Origin: Ideonella_A sakaiensis_A
GTDB lineage: Bacteria; Pseudomonadota; Gammaproteobacteria; Burkholderiales; Burkholderiaceae_C
NCBI RefSeq assembly: GCF_048320135.1
Contig: NZ_CP182947.1
Coordinates: 1,178,001 to 1,242,000 of the forward strand
Length of the DNA stretch: 64,000 nt
Reading direction: 5' to 3'
Positions 43,146 to 51,750 of this stretch are shown here, in pieces; the stretch's first letter is position 1, and each line of letters starts with the position of its first letter. Position numbers and translations under genes: made by a program. The notes under the pieces are model-generated. The model saw only the letters and a list, made by a program, of their open reading frames with translations. It was not told the DNA's origin and searched no databases.

Positions 43146-43234
43146 CAAAAGTCACCCACCGCCAAGCGGCCAACGGCCGCTCCGGGCCGAGAGCCGTCTT
43201 CAGCCTCGCCAGCGAAACGTCGCGGCAAACGCCC

Positions 43235-44236
43235 TCACACCGCCCCCTGCGCATTGACGAACAACGCATAAACCGAATGGCTGCTCGCCATGAACAGCCG
43301 GTTGTTCTTCGCGCCGCCGAAACAAAGGTTGGCGCAGCGTTCGGGCAGGTGGATGTGGCCGAGCACGGTGCCTGACGGGTCGAAGACGCGGACGCCGTCG
43401 AGTGCCGACGGGTCGGCAGCCACTGCGCCGGTGCTGCCGAATCCGCACCACAGGTTGCCGGCGACATCGACCTTGATGCCGTCGAAGGCGCCGTGTCCGT
43501 TGGCGTCGACGGCGAGCCGCTTGCCCGACAGGCTGCCGTCGCTTGCGACGTCCCAGGCCCAGATCAGCCGATGCGGCTCGGCGCGGCTTTCGACGACATA
43601 GAGGATCGATTCGTCGGGGGAAAAAGCAAGACCGTTCGGTGCCGCAAGTTCAGTGATCATCTGCTGCAACTCGCCGCTGTCCGGATCGAGCCGATAAACC
43701 GCATGCGGCAGTTCGGGCTTGGCCGGATCGCCCTCCCAGTGGCCGAGGATGCCGAACGTCGGGTCGGTGAACCAGATCGTGCCGTTGCGCTGGCAGACGA
43801 TGTCGTTCGGCGAATTCAGCCGCCTGCCGTCGAATTGGTCGGCGAGCACGCTGATGCGGCCGTCGTATTCGGTGCGCGTGATGCGCCGGGTGTGGTGCTC
43901 ACAGCCGATCAGCCTGCCCTGCCGGTCGCGTGCATGGCCGTTCGCATGGTTCGACGGCGCACGAAAGACGCTGGTGATGCCGCTGGTTTCATCCCAGCGC
44001 AGGATGCGGTTGTTCGGTATGTCGGAGACCAGTAGATAACGCCCGTCGCCGAACCAGACCGGCCCTTCGGCCCAGCGCAGGCCGGTGGCGATCTGCTCGA
44101 CGCCGGCGCTGAACAAGCGCAGTTTCAGGAAGCGCTCGTCGATCACCTCGATCGACGGATCGGGATAACGCGCATTCGGCGTGAACGGCACCTGCACGGC
44201 GCTGCCCATCGGCTGCGGGGCGAGCGGAAGATTCAT
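43235..44236 (-). CDS. SMP-30/gluconolactonase-family lactonase
   Basis: The 333-residue product has beta-propeller lactonase metal sites: glutamate in W-A-E-G-P-V-W, asparagine in S-P-N-D-I-V, and N-G-L-A-F-S-P-D-E and D-G-I-K-V-D later. It would open a sugar-acid lactone. GGAG precedes the ATG at 44236. As the last gene of the uronate operon it probably hydrolyses the aldarolactone made by uronate dehydrogenase; that substrate is inferred from position. Confidence 0.85.
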   Translation of the reverse strand: MNLPLAPQPMGSAVQVPFTPNARYPDPSIEVIDERFLKLRLFSAGVEQIATGLRWAEGPVWFGDGRYLLVSDIPNNRILRWDETSGITSVFRAPSNHANGHARDRQGRLIGCEHHTRRITRTEYDGRISVLADQFDGRRLNSPNDIVCQRNGTIWFTDPTFGILGHWEGDPAKPELPHAVYRLDPDSGELQQMITELAAPNGLAFSPDESILYVVESRAEPHRLIWAWDVASDGSLSGKRLAVDANGHGAFDGIKVDVAGNLWCGFGSTGAVAADPSALDGVRVFDPSGTVLGHIHLPERCANLCFGGAKNNRLFMASSHSVYALFVNAQGAV

Positions 44237-44249
44237 CACGGCTCCAGTG

Positions 44250-45125
44250 TCATGACGACCGACCAAGGCGGTCTTCAAAATCGTACAGCGCGGCCGGGTT
44301 GTCGACGAGGATGCGCTGCCGAGTCGCCGCGTCGTCGGCCCACGTCAGCAGCAGGTCGAGCATCGCGGCACTCGACGGCTGCGGCACGCGCCCTGGGTGT
44401 GGCCAGTTGCTCGCCCACAGGCAGCGCTCGCCGTGTGTGGCGGCGAGACGGCGTGCCAGCCGCAAGACGTCGTCGTAGCCGGGCGGTCCTGTGCGCGACG
44501 ATTCATAAGGCGACGACAGCTTGATCCAGCAGCGGCCGCCGTCGAGCAGTCCGAGCAGCGAATTGAAAACCGCGTCGTCCGGCGCCGGCGGCGGCGCGCC
44601 GAGAAATTTGCCGATGTGGTCGATCACGCAGTCGACCTCGAGGCTGCGCAGCCGCTCGAAATGCTGCGGCAGCGTCCAGCCGTCGAATTGCAGTTGCAGG
44701 TGCCAGCCGAACGGCCGAACCCGCGCGGCCAGCGGCTCGAGGTCCGACCATTGCAGCGCGCCGCCGGGCAGCAGGTGCAAACGCGCGCCGCGAACGCCAA
44801 GGTCGGTCAGCCGCTGCATTTCGGCGTCGGGCGTGTCCGGCCCCACCACCGCAACACCACGCGCATCGGCGCCGAAGATGGCCATCGCGTCGAGCATCGC
44901 GCGGTTGTCGAAGCCGTAACCATTGGCCTGCACGACGATGACCCGCTGCAGACCGAGCGCCTGCTGCACCTCGAGGTAGTCCGTTGCGGTCGCGGCGGGC
45001 GGCGTCGCGGCACCGCCCTGCAGCGGGCCGAATCGTTGATCGAAGACGTGCATGTGGCAGTCGCAGGCGCCGGCCGGCGCGCGCAGCTGCGGTCGATCGA
45101 CCCGAGCCGAGACGGGCATCGTCAC
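44250..45125 (-). CDS. Amidohydrolase-family protein, probable D-galactarolactone isomerase
   Basis: The 291-residue product has the amidohydrolase start D-C-H-M-H-V-F-D, then V-V-Q-A-N-G-Y-G-F-D-N, D-H-I-G-K and W-A-S-N-W-P-H-P near the C-terminus. This pattern fits the 2-pyrone-4,6-dicarboxylate lactonase / D-galactarolactone isomerase group. Presence beside uronate dehydrogenase favours the isomerase that interconverts 1,5- and 1,4-galactarolactone. Its GTG start overlaps the dehydrogenase stop (GTGA); an ATG two codons later is also possible. Confidence 0.75.
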   Translation of the reverse strand: MTMPVSARVDRPQLRAPAGACDCHMHVFDQRFGPLQGGAATPPAATATDYLEVQQALGLQRVIVVQANGYGFDNRAMLDAMAIFGADARGVAVVGPDTPDAEMQRLTDLGVRGARLHLLPGGALQWSDLEPLAARVRPFGWHLQLQFDGWTLPQHFERLRSLEVDCVIDHIGKFLGAPPPAPDDAVFNSLLGLLDGGRCWIKLSSPYESSRTGPPGYDDVLRLARRLAATHGERCLWASNWPHPGRVPQPSSAAMLDLLLTWADDAATRQRILVDNPAALYDFEDRLGRSS

Positions 45126-46117
45126 CGTGAACGCAGCGCCTGCAGGCGGCTGGCGTGCTCGGCATTGACGGCGCCGATTGGCATGCCACCGCGCAGCAGT
45201 TCGCCGAGCTGGGCAACGGTTTCCAGCGCCTGGTGTTCGACCGCCGGCGGTGTCAGCCCGCCGATGTGCGGCGTCGCGACGACCAGCGGATGGCGGGCCA
45301 ACTCGGGCGACGGCATCTGGTCCGGCGCGCGGCCGACATCGAGTGCGCAGCCGGCGAGTCGGCCGCTGTCAAGTGCATCGAGCAGCGCCGCTTCGTCGAC
45401 GAGGTTGCCGCGGGATGCATTGACGAATACCGCACCTGGCTTCATCTGGCTGAAGCGCTGGCTGTCCAGCATGTTCTCGGTGCTCGGCAGCGCCGGCGCG
45501 AGGCAGACGACATGGTCCGCAGCGGCGAGCAGCTCGTCGAGCGAGGTCTGCGTCAGCGCCGCATCGTCGACGCGGGCTACCGGATCGGCAACCAGCACCC
45601 GCATGCCGAATGCCAGCCCGAGATTGCAGACCCGGCGCCCGATCTGGCCGTAGCCGATCACGCCAATCGTCGAGCCGCGCAGCTCCCGGCCCATCACCGG
45701 CGGTGGCGAGCGGCCGCTGCGGTAGTCGACCACGCTGCTGCTGATGCCGCGCGCCACGTCGATCAGCGCACCGAAGACCCACTCGGCGACTGCGGTGATG
45801 AAACCCGCACTGGCATGGGTCACCAGCACGCCATGCGCACTGGCGGCCGCGACATCGATGTTGCGGATGTCCATTGCGCAGCGCTGGAACACCGCGAGTT
45901 GCGGGCAGGCTGCAAACAGTTCGGCAGGTGCCGCGGTAGCGCGGTCGCTGACGATCACGTTGCAGCCTTCTGCGGCAGCGGCAAGTGCCGCCGCGTCGAG
46001 TGGCTGATCGCGTTCGTTCAGCCTGACCTCGCCCAGCGCGCGCAGCCCGGCCAGCGCCTTGTCGCCGTAGTAGTTGGCACGGGCGCCTGGCGTGAAGCTG
46101 AGAAAGATCCTCGCCAT
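45122..46117 (-). CDS. D-2-hydroxyacid dehydrogenase (NAD-binding)
   Basis: The 331-residue product has a Rossmann motif G-V-I-G-Y-G-Q-I-G near 149-157, the catalytic-arginine region N-A-S-R-G-N-L-V-D-E, and a P-H-I-G-G histidine near the C-terminus. Such enzymes reduce glyoxylate, hydroxypyruvate or similar 2-oxoacids. Within a uronate operon it may process a 2-oxoacid or semialdehyde product, which is speculative. It overlaps the upstream permease stop by one base (TGATG). Confidence 0.85.
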   Translation of the reverse strand: MARIFLSFTPGARANYYGDKALAGLRALGEVRLNERDQPLDAAALAAAAEGCNVIVSDRATAAPAELFAACPQLAVFQRCAMDIRNIDVAAASAHGVLVTHASAGFITAVAEWVFGALIDVARGISSSVVDYRSGRSPPPVMGRELRGSTIGVIGYGQIGRRVCNLGLAFGMRVLVADPVARVDDAALTQTSLDELLAAADHVVCLAPALPSTENMLDSQRFSQMKPGAVFVNASRGNLVDEAALLDALDSGRLAGCALDVGRAPDQMPSPELARHPLVVATPHIGGLTPPAVEHQALETVAQLGELLRGGMPIGAVNAEHASRLQALRSR

Positions 46118-47400
46118 CAGACGCCCATCAACCGCGGCAGCCACAACGAGATCGCCGGCACATAAGTCACGAAGGCGAGCACGATCAGCAACGCGATGAA
46201 AAACGGCGACATCGCCTTCGTCACGACACCGATCGGCAACTTGGACACCGCGCTGCCGACGAACAGCACGCTGCCGACCGGCGGCGTGACCAGGCCGATG
46301 CCCAGGTTGATGATCATGATCATGCCGAAATGCACCGGATCGACCCCAAGGCTGGTGACCACTGGCAGCAGGATCGGCGTACAGATCAGGATCAACGGCG
46401 CCATGTCCATCAGCGTGCCGAGCATCAGCAGCATCACGTTGATCATCAGCAGGATCACGACCTTGCTGTCGGAGACGCCGACGAAGAAGGCGGTTGCCTT
46501 GGCCGGGATCTGCATCAGCGTCATCAGGTAGCCGAAGCTGGCGGCAAAGCCGATCAGCATCATCACGATCGTCACCGTCTTCACGGTGCGGTGCATCAGC
46601 TTCGGCAGGTCGCTCCAGCGGTAGTCGCGGTAGATGAACATCGTCACGAAGAATGCCCACAACACCGCGATCGAAGCCGACTCGGTTGCGGTGAAGATGC
46701 CGCTCAGGATGCCGCCGAGGATGATCACCATCGTCATCAGCCCCCACAGCGCATCGACGCAGATGCGCAGCGCCTGCCTGATCGGCACCCGCTCGCCGAC
46801 CGGGAACTGCCGCTTGCGCGCGATCCACAAACACATCGCGGCGATCGTCACGCCGAGCAGCAGGCCGGGCAGCACGCCGGCGAGGAACAGCCCTGCAACC
46901 GATACCGAGCCGCCGGCCGCCAGCGAATAGATCACCGCGTTGTGGCTCGGCGGGATCAGCGTTGCCTGGATCGAACCGCTGACGGTCACCGCAGTCGCAA
47001 AATCGCGCGGATAACCTTTTTTCTCCATTTCCGGTATCAGCACCGAGCCGATCGACGCGGTATCGGCCACCGACGAGCCGGAGATCGCGCCGAAAAATGT
47101 CGACGCGAGGATATTGACCAGCGACAGCCCGCCGCGCAGAAAGCCGACGAACACATTGGCGAAATTGACCAGACGCCGCGCCATGCCGCCTTCGGCCATG
47201 ATCGCGCCGGCGAGCACGAAAAACGGGATCGCGAGCAGCGAAAACTTGTTGACGCCGGCGGCGATCTGGATCATCACGCCGTCGAGTGGCAGGTCGATCC
47301 AGAAGGCGCCGATCAGCGAGGCCATGCCGAGCGCATAGGCGACTGGAACGCCGACCATCATCAGCACGATGAAGCTGCCGAGCAGCACCAGCGCGTCCAT
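46117..47400 (-). CDS. TRAP transporter large permease (DctM type)
   Basis: The 427-residue product has about twelve hydrophobic helices and DctM-like segments such as A-I-S-G-S-S-V-A-D-T-A-S-I-G, P-P-S-H-N and L-V-T-P-P-V-G. It forms the transport pathway with the small permease whose stop overlaps its start. Cargo is probably a hexuronate, judged from the operon. Confidence 0.93.
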   Translation of the reverse strand: MDALVLLGSFIVLMMVGVPVAYALGMASLIGAFWIDLPLDGVMIQIAAGVNKFSLLAIPFFVLAGAIMAEGGMARRLVNFANVFVGFLRGGLSLVNILASTFFGAISGSSVADTASIGSVLIPEMEKKGYPRDFATAVTVSGSIQATLIPPSHNAVIYSLAAGGSVSVAGLFLAGVLPGLLLGVTIAAMCLWIARKRQFPVGERVPIRQALRICVDALWGLMTMVIILGGILSGIFTATESASIAVLWAFFVTMFIYRDYRWSDLPKLMHRTVKTVTIVMMLIGFAASFGYLMTLMQIPAKATAFFVGVSDSKVVILLMINVMLLMLGTLMDMAPLILICTPILLPVVTSLGVDPVHFGMIMIINLGIGLVTPPVGSVLFVGSAVSKLPIGVVTKAMSPFFIALLIVLAFVTYVPAISLWLPRLMGV

Positions 47401-47930
47401 CAGGCGGCTCCGTCGAATTCACCGCCGGGTTCGCCGAAGGCGACCAGCGGGCGGTGGTTCTGCGGGCCGGCGATCATCCGCTCGATCACGAACAACGCGG
47501 TGCAGAAACTGCCGAGCGGCAGCGCCGCATAGGTTGCGCCGACAGGCAGCCAAGGCAGTGCGTCGATCGACTGGCCCCAGGTCGCGATGCACAGGCTGAT
47601 GCCCCAGATGACGATGAAGCCGCTGACCGCGAGCATCACCAGGTCGCTGAGCCAGCTGGCCACCCGCGCTGCCGGACGTGGCAGCCGGCTTGTCAGCATC
47701 GCCACCGCGATGTGGGCGCCGGCACGATAGGCCGCCGCGCCGCCGAGAAAGGTGAAGACGACCATCAGCATCACCGCGATCGGTTCCGGCCAGCCGGAGC
47801 CGCTGCCGAGCACATAGCGGGTGAAGACACCCCAGGGCACGATCAGCGACATGCAGACGATGGCCGCCGCAGACAGCCAGATGCACATGCGGTAGACGGC
47901 ATCGAGCGGCCGCGACAGCAAACTTTCCAT
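47400..47930 (-). CDS. TRAP transporter small permease (DctQ type)
   Basis: The 176-residue product has four hydrophobic helices and the family pattern F-T-R-Y-V-L-G-S-G-S-G-W-P-E-P and G-A-A-A-Y-R-A-G-A-H-I. GGAGA precedes the ATG at 47930. It pairs with the DctM and DctP proteins of this operon. Confidence 0.9.
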   Translation of the reverse strand: MESLLSRPLDAVYRMCIWLSAAAIVCMSLIVPWGVFTRYVLGSGSGWPEPIAVMLMVVFTFLGGAAAYRAGAHIAVAMLTSRLPRPAARVASWLSDLVMLAVSGFIVIWGISLCIATWGQSIDALPWLPVGATYAALPLGSFCTALFVIERMIAGPQNHRPLVAFGEPGGEFDGAA

Positions 47931-48001
47931 GGATTCTCCGAACTGCCGGTACCGCGGCATCGCGCCCGCAGCGGTCGGCTGCGGGCACGGGTCTCAGACC
48001 A

Positions 48002-48982
48002 TCACTTGACGTCGTTGATCCGCTTGATCAGGTCGGCATAGTCGGCGCCGTATTTGGCGCGCACCGGCGCGGTCGCGTCGTAGAACGGCTTGTTGTCGAT
48101 CTCGATCCATTCGATGCCGGCCGCCTTCAGCTTCGCGGAATAGTCGGCTACGCTCTTGTCCCACAACGCGCGCTGCTCCATCTGCGCCTCGCGTGCGAAT
48201 TTCTTCAGCAGCGCCTGGTCGGCTGGCGGCATCTTGTCCCAGGTGACCTTCGACATCACGAAGATTTCCGGAATGATCAGGTGGTTGGTCTGCGTGTAGT
48301 ACTTGATGCCGGCGGTGTACTGGTTCGACGCGAACAGCGTCGGCGGGTTGTTCTCCGCGCCATCGACGACGCCGGTCTGCAGTGCGCTGAAGACTTCGGT
48401 GTGGCCCATCGATACCGCATTGCCGCCCATCGCATTCATCATGTCGCGGAACAGCGGATTGCCCATCACGCGGATCTTCTGGCCTTTCAGGTCCTCCATC
48501 TTGCGCACCGGCGTCTTCGTATAGAGGCTGCGCGAGCCGCTGTCCATCCAGCCGAGGGCAACCAGCTTGGCCGGGCTGTCGCTGATCTTCTTCAACAGCT
48601 CGTCGCCGATCGGGCCGTCGATCACCTTGCGCATGTGCGCCTCGTTGCGGAAGACGAACGGCATGTTGAATACATTGACGTCGGGCACGACCGGGCCGAG
48701 CACGCCGAGCGAGATGCGCGCGATCTGGACAGCGCCGACCTGGGTCTGCTCGACCACCTCCTTCTCGGCGCCGAGCACGCCGCCCGGGAACATCTGCAAC
48801 TTGTAGCGACCGTTCGACGCCGCCTCGAGTTTCTTGCCGAGGTTTTCCATCGCGACGACGTTCGGATAGCCGGCCGGATGCACGTCGGCTGCCTTCAGCA
48901 CCGTCTGAGCTGCAGCGGCAAAAGGCAAACCGAGGCCGGCGATGGCTGCAGCGGCAGCAATGAAGGTTCTGCGCAAGTTCAT
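48002..48982 (-). CDS. TRAP transporter substrate-binding protein (DctP type)
   Basis: The 326-residue precursor has a signal peptide ending A-A-A-A-Q and the TRAP receptor signature around V-R-K-M-E-D-L-K-G-Q-K-I-R-V, including the carboxylate-binding arginine. AGGAGA precedes the ATG. Uronate TRAP receptors are common next to uronate dehydrogenase genes, so a hexuronate ligand is likely. Confidence 0.92.
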   Translation of the reverse strand: MNLRRTFIAAAAAIAGLGLPFAAAAQTVLKAADVHPAGYPNVVAMENLGKKLEAASNGRYKLQMFPGGVLGAEKEVVEQTQVGAVQIARISLGVLGPVVPDVNVFNMPFVFRNEAHMRKVIDGPIGDELLKKISDSPAKLVALGWMDSGSRSLYTKTPVRKMEDLKGQKIRVMGNPLFRDMMNAMGGNAVSMGHTEVFSALQTGVVDGAENNPPTLFASNQYTAGIKYYTQTNHLIIPEIFVMSKVTWDKMPPADQALLKKFAREAQMEQRALWDKSVADYSAKLKAAGIEWIEIDNKPFYDATAPVRAKYGADYADLIKRINDVK

Positions 48983-49031
48983 GGTGTTCTCCTGATGACC
49001 ATGGGGATGTCCTGGGTGCCGGAACGCTCGG

Positions 49032-49853
49032 TCATTCGAACGGACCGGTACGCACAAAAACGCCACCCTGGAAGACGACCGCCGGGTCGCTCGGATCGAG
49101 CACCGGCTGGCGCGCTTCGACGGCGGCGCGAAACTGCTCTGAACTGTCTTGCGGCCGGTAACCGACGTGGCGCGCATGGCGGTTGTCCCACCAGGTCGTC
49201 GCGTTGTCCGACATGCCGTAGATCACCGTGTGGCCGACGACCGGCGCGGTCAGCGCGGCGACGAACAGCCGCTCGGTATCGTCGTAGCTCATCCAGGTCG
49301 CAAGCATGCGCCGGTCCTTCGGCTCGGTGAAGGCCGAACCGATGCGCACGCTGACCGTCTCGATGCCGTGGCGGTCCCAGTAGAGCTGGGCGAGGTTTTC
49401 ACCGAAGGCCTTGCTGAGGCCATACAGGCCGTCGGGCCGGACCGGGTCGCGGCTGTCGATCACCTGGTCCTGCCGATAAAAGCCGGTGACATGGTTGGAA
49501 CTGGCAAACAGGATCCGCTTGACGCCGTTGCGCCGCGCCGCCTCGTACAGGTTGTAGGCACCGATGATGTTGGCCGGCAGGATGGCCTCCCACGGCTGCT
49601 CGACCGACACAGCGCCGAGGTGGATCACGGCATCGACATCCTTCAGCAACTCCGCCACTGCCGCGGCATCCTCGAGTCCGACGACGGCGGTTTCCTCACC
49701 GTCGCTGGCCGCGTCGAGCGGTGCACAGTCGCTGACCCGCAGCGTCTCGCAATGGGCGCGCAGCCGACCGCGCATCTCGCGGCCCAGACCACCGGCCGCG
49801 CCGGTCAGCAGCAGGCGGCGAAAGCGGATTGCGGGAACGGTGGCAGCTGGCAT
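49032..49853 (-). CDS. udh: Uronate dehydrogenase
   Basis: The 273-residue SDR-type protein has T-G-A-A-G-G-L-G at 17-24, the catalytic Y-G-L-S-K, and segments highly typical of Udh: S-S-N-H-V-T-G-F-Y, K-D-R-R-M-L-A-T-W-M-S-Y-D-D and W-W-D-N-R. It oxidises galacturonate or glucuronate to the aldarolactone with NAD+. It is the first gene of a seven-gene left-running operon. The ATG at 49853 has a weak ribosome site; longer in-frame starts upstream look non-homologous. Confidence 0.93.
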   Translation of the reverse strand: MPAATVPAIRFRRLLLTGAAGGLGREMRGRLRAHCETLRVSDCAPLDAASDGEETAVVGLEDAAAVAELLKDVDAVIHLGAVSVEQPWEAILPANIIGAYNLYEAARRNGVKRILFASSNHVTGFYRQDQVIDSRDPVRPDGLYGLSKAFGENLAQLYWDRHGIETVSVRIGSAFTEPKDRRMLATWMSYDDTERLFVAALTAPVVGHTVIYGMSDNATTWWDNRHARHVGYRPQDSSEQFRAAVEARQPVLDPSDPAVVFQGGVFVRTGPFE

Positions 49854-49928
49854 CGGGTTCGGTTCAGGGTTGCCGGGGTTGCCGTGAAGACGGGCTTGTT
49901 GCAAGATCAATGTCATCATCAGACATCG

Positions 49929-49941
49929 GTTGTCGTACAAC
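49929..49941. promoter_or_regulatory. Candidate GntR operator between udh and the regulator gene
   Basis: GTTGT-CGT-ACAAC is a perfect dyad with five-base arms. It contains CGTACAA, the same half-site as the palindrome after the regulator gene. Its position would allow control of both udh and the regulator itself. Confidence 0.55.
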
Positions 49942-50009
49942 TTGCCGGTCATTCTACGAACCGGGTGACAGGCGTCAATCTGCAGCTGCTAGGGGTTTTC
50001 ACGCACACC

Positions 50010-50783
50010 ATGATCAACGGCTCCGACCCATCACGGCTACGTCGCAAGCCGCGCACGCTGGCCCTCGAACTCGTCGAGGCACTCGGCGACCGGATCCGCG
50101 AGGGCCAGCTCGCCGCCGGCGAAAAGCTGCCGACCGAAGCCGCGGTGATGAATGAATTCGGCGTCAGCCGGACCGTCGTCCGCGAGGCCTTGTCGAAGCT
50201 GCAGGCCGCCGGCCTGGTCGAGACCAGGCATGGCGTCGGCACCTTCGTCGCCGGCCTCGGCGACTCTGCGCCGTTCCGCATCGCGAGCGAACAGTTCGCG
50301 ACCTTGCGCGACGTGATTGCCTTGCTCGAACTGCGCATCGGTGTCGAGACCGAGGCAGCCGCCCTGGCGTCGCAGCGCAGAAGCGAGACCAACCTGGTGG
50401 CGATGCGCGCCGCGCTCGACAGTTTCGGCGAGGCGGTCGAAGCCGGACGCGACGCGGTCAGCGCCGATTTCCAGTTCCACCACGAAATCGCCCGTGCGAC
50501 GCAGAACCGGCATTTCGCCGAGTTGCTGACGACGTTCGGCGCGATGATCATCCCGCGCGCGCGACTCGACACCAGCGACGAGATCAGCGCACAACGGCGC
50601 GACTATCTTCGACTGGTCAACGGCGAACACGAGAGCATCTACCAGGCGATCGCCAACCGCGACGGCGACGCCGCGCGGGCGGCGATGCGAACCCACCTCG
50701 CGAACAGCCGGGAGCGTCGACGGCGGGCGAATGCGCAGGCGGCCAACGATACGAAAGCGGTGGCAGACATCGACAAACCTTGA
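50010..50783 (+). CDS. FadR-type GntR regulator of uronate genes
   Basis: The 257-residue product has a GntR winged helix (G-E-K-L-P-T-E-A-A-V-M and V-S-R-T-V-V-R-E-A-L-S-K-L) and an FCD domain with likely metal-ligand histidines (F-H-H-E-I-A and E-H-E-S-I). It is divergent from the udh operon and upstream of garL, between two related palindromes. A uronate or aldarate effector is likely. Confidence 0.88.
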   Translation: MINGSDPSRLRRKPRTLALELVEALGDRIREGQLAAGEKLPTEAAVMNEFGVSRTVVREALSKLQAAGLVETRHGVGTFVAGLGDSAPFRIASEQFATLRDVIALLELRIGVETEAAALASQRRSETNLVAMRAALDSFGEAVEAGRDAVSADFQFHHEIARATQNRHFAELLTTFGAMIIPRARLDTSDEISAQRRDYLRLVNGEHESIYQAIANRDGDAARAAMRTHLANSRERRRRANAQAANDTKAVADIDKP

Positions 50784-50790
50784 GCCTATG

Positions 50791-50808
50791 TTGTACGATG
50801 ACGTACAA
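50791..50808. promoter_or_regulatory. Candidate GntR operator upstream of garL
   Basis: TTGTACG and CGTACAA form perfect seven-base arms around ATGA. The site lies 57 bp before the garL ATG and just after the regulator stop. It shares CGTACAA with the site near udh. Confidence 0.6.
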
Positions 50809-50864
50809 GTAGCCGGGTAGGCAGAGCATCCCGGTTGTCCATACCCGCTCCAGGAGATTGCCGC

Positions 50865-51674
50865 ATGTCCGCACCCTATTCCGCCCTGCCGAACCGCTTC
50901 CGGCGTGACCTGCTGGCCCGCGAGCGGGTGCTGATCGGCTGCTGGCTGTCGTTGGGCAGCCCGATCACGACCGAAGTGCTCGGCGTTGCCGGCTTCGACT
51001 GGCTGCTGCTCGACGCCGAACATGCGCCGAACGATGTGCTGACGCTGATCCCGCAGATGATGGCGCTGAAGGACAGCGTCAGCGCGCCGGTGGTGCGCCC
51101 GCCGTGGAACGACACGGTGATCATCAAGCGCCTGCTCGACGCCGGCGCCAGCAATTTCCTGATTCCGTTCATCGAGAGCGCCGAACAGGCGCAGGCCGCG
51201 GTCGCCGCGACCCGATATCCGCCGGCCGGCGTGCGTGGTGTCTCGGTATCGCACCGCGGCAACCGTTATGGCTCCGCGCCCGACTATTTCCAGCAGGTCA
51301 ACGACCACATTTCGGTGCTGGTGCAGATCGAGAGCCGCGCCGGTGTCGACGCCGCGGCGCGGATTGCCGCGGTCGACGGCATCGACTGCCTGTTCATCGG
51401 GCCATCCGATCTGGCCGCCGCCTACGGCCACCTCGGCAACGCCGCTCACCCGGAGGTGCAGCAGGCGATCGCCGACGTTCATGCCGCAGCGCAGGCGGCC
51501 GGCAAGGCAACCGGCATCCTCGCACCCGTCGAGGCCGACGCCCGACGCTATATCGGGATGGGAATGAATTTTGTCGGCGTCGGCAGCGACCTCGGCGTGC
51601 TGCGCATGCAAAGCCAGGCGCTTTGCGACAAATACCGCGATGCCGCGCGTGGCCCGATTGCCGCGCAATATTGA
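50865..51674 (+). CDS. garL: 2-Dehydro-3-deoxyglucarate aldolase
   Basis: The 269-residue product resembles E. coli GarL along its whole length: I-G-C-W near 24-27, L-D-A-E-H53-A-P-N-D with the catalytic base, V-Q-I-E-S metal glutamate, G-P-S-D-L-A-A-A metal aspartate and G-I-L-A-P-V-E-A-D-A-R-R-Y. It cleaves 5-keto-4-deoxyglucarate to pyruvate and tartronate semialdehyde. AGGAGA precedes the ATG. No aldarate dehydratase or GarR gene is visible in the window. Confidence 0.94.
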   Translation: MSAPYSALPNRFRRDLLARERVLIGCWLSLGSPITTEVLGVAGFDWLLLDAEHAPNDVLTLIPQMMALKDSVSAPVVRPPWNDTVIIKRLLDAGASNFLIPFIESAEQAQAAVAATRYPPAGVRGVSVSHRGNRYGSAPDYFQQVNDHISVLVQIESRAGVDAAARIAAVDGIDCLFIGPSDLAAAYGHLGNAAHPEVQQAIADVHAAAQAAGKATGILAPVEADARRYIGMGMNFVGVGSDLGVLRMQSQALCDKYRDAARGPIAAQY

Positions 51675-51750
51675 GCGGGCGGTCTGAGTGCGGCCACTGC
51701 GCTGCAACCACACCGCAAACTGCCGGCGCAGCTGAGGCGGTTCCGGTTTT

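Larger units (their letters stand above)
42417..43187. repeat. Composite REP-bounded repeat, copy B (interrupted)
   Basis: The 914-bp gap after the ferredoxin gene is largely this unit. It has a left REP, a 74-bp core (42474-42547) matching copy A at 72 of 74 positions, a 522-bp interruption, then the right segment and inverted REP of copy A. It ends with an outer flank (43146-43187) that is nearly the reverse complement of copy A's left flank. The parts outside it (42321-42416 and 43188-43234) show nothing recognisable. Confidence 0.85.

Noticed and set aside
42510..43148. Open frames inside the 522-bp insertion with Arg/Ser/Glu repeat translations
   Set aside because: The repetitive protein sequence comes from the AGCGAG-type DNA repeat of the inverted arms, is open in several frames on both strands, and lacks ribosome sites.
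45122..47422. Single reading frame joining the 2-hydroxyacid dehydrogenase to sequence within the dctM region (766 codons)
   Set aside because: The upstream part is out of phase with the clear DctM protein; only the portion from 46117 down is real.
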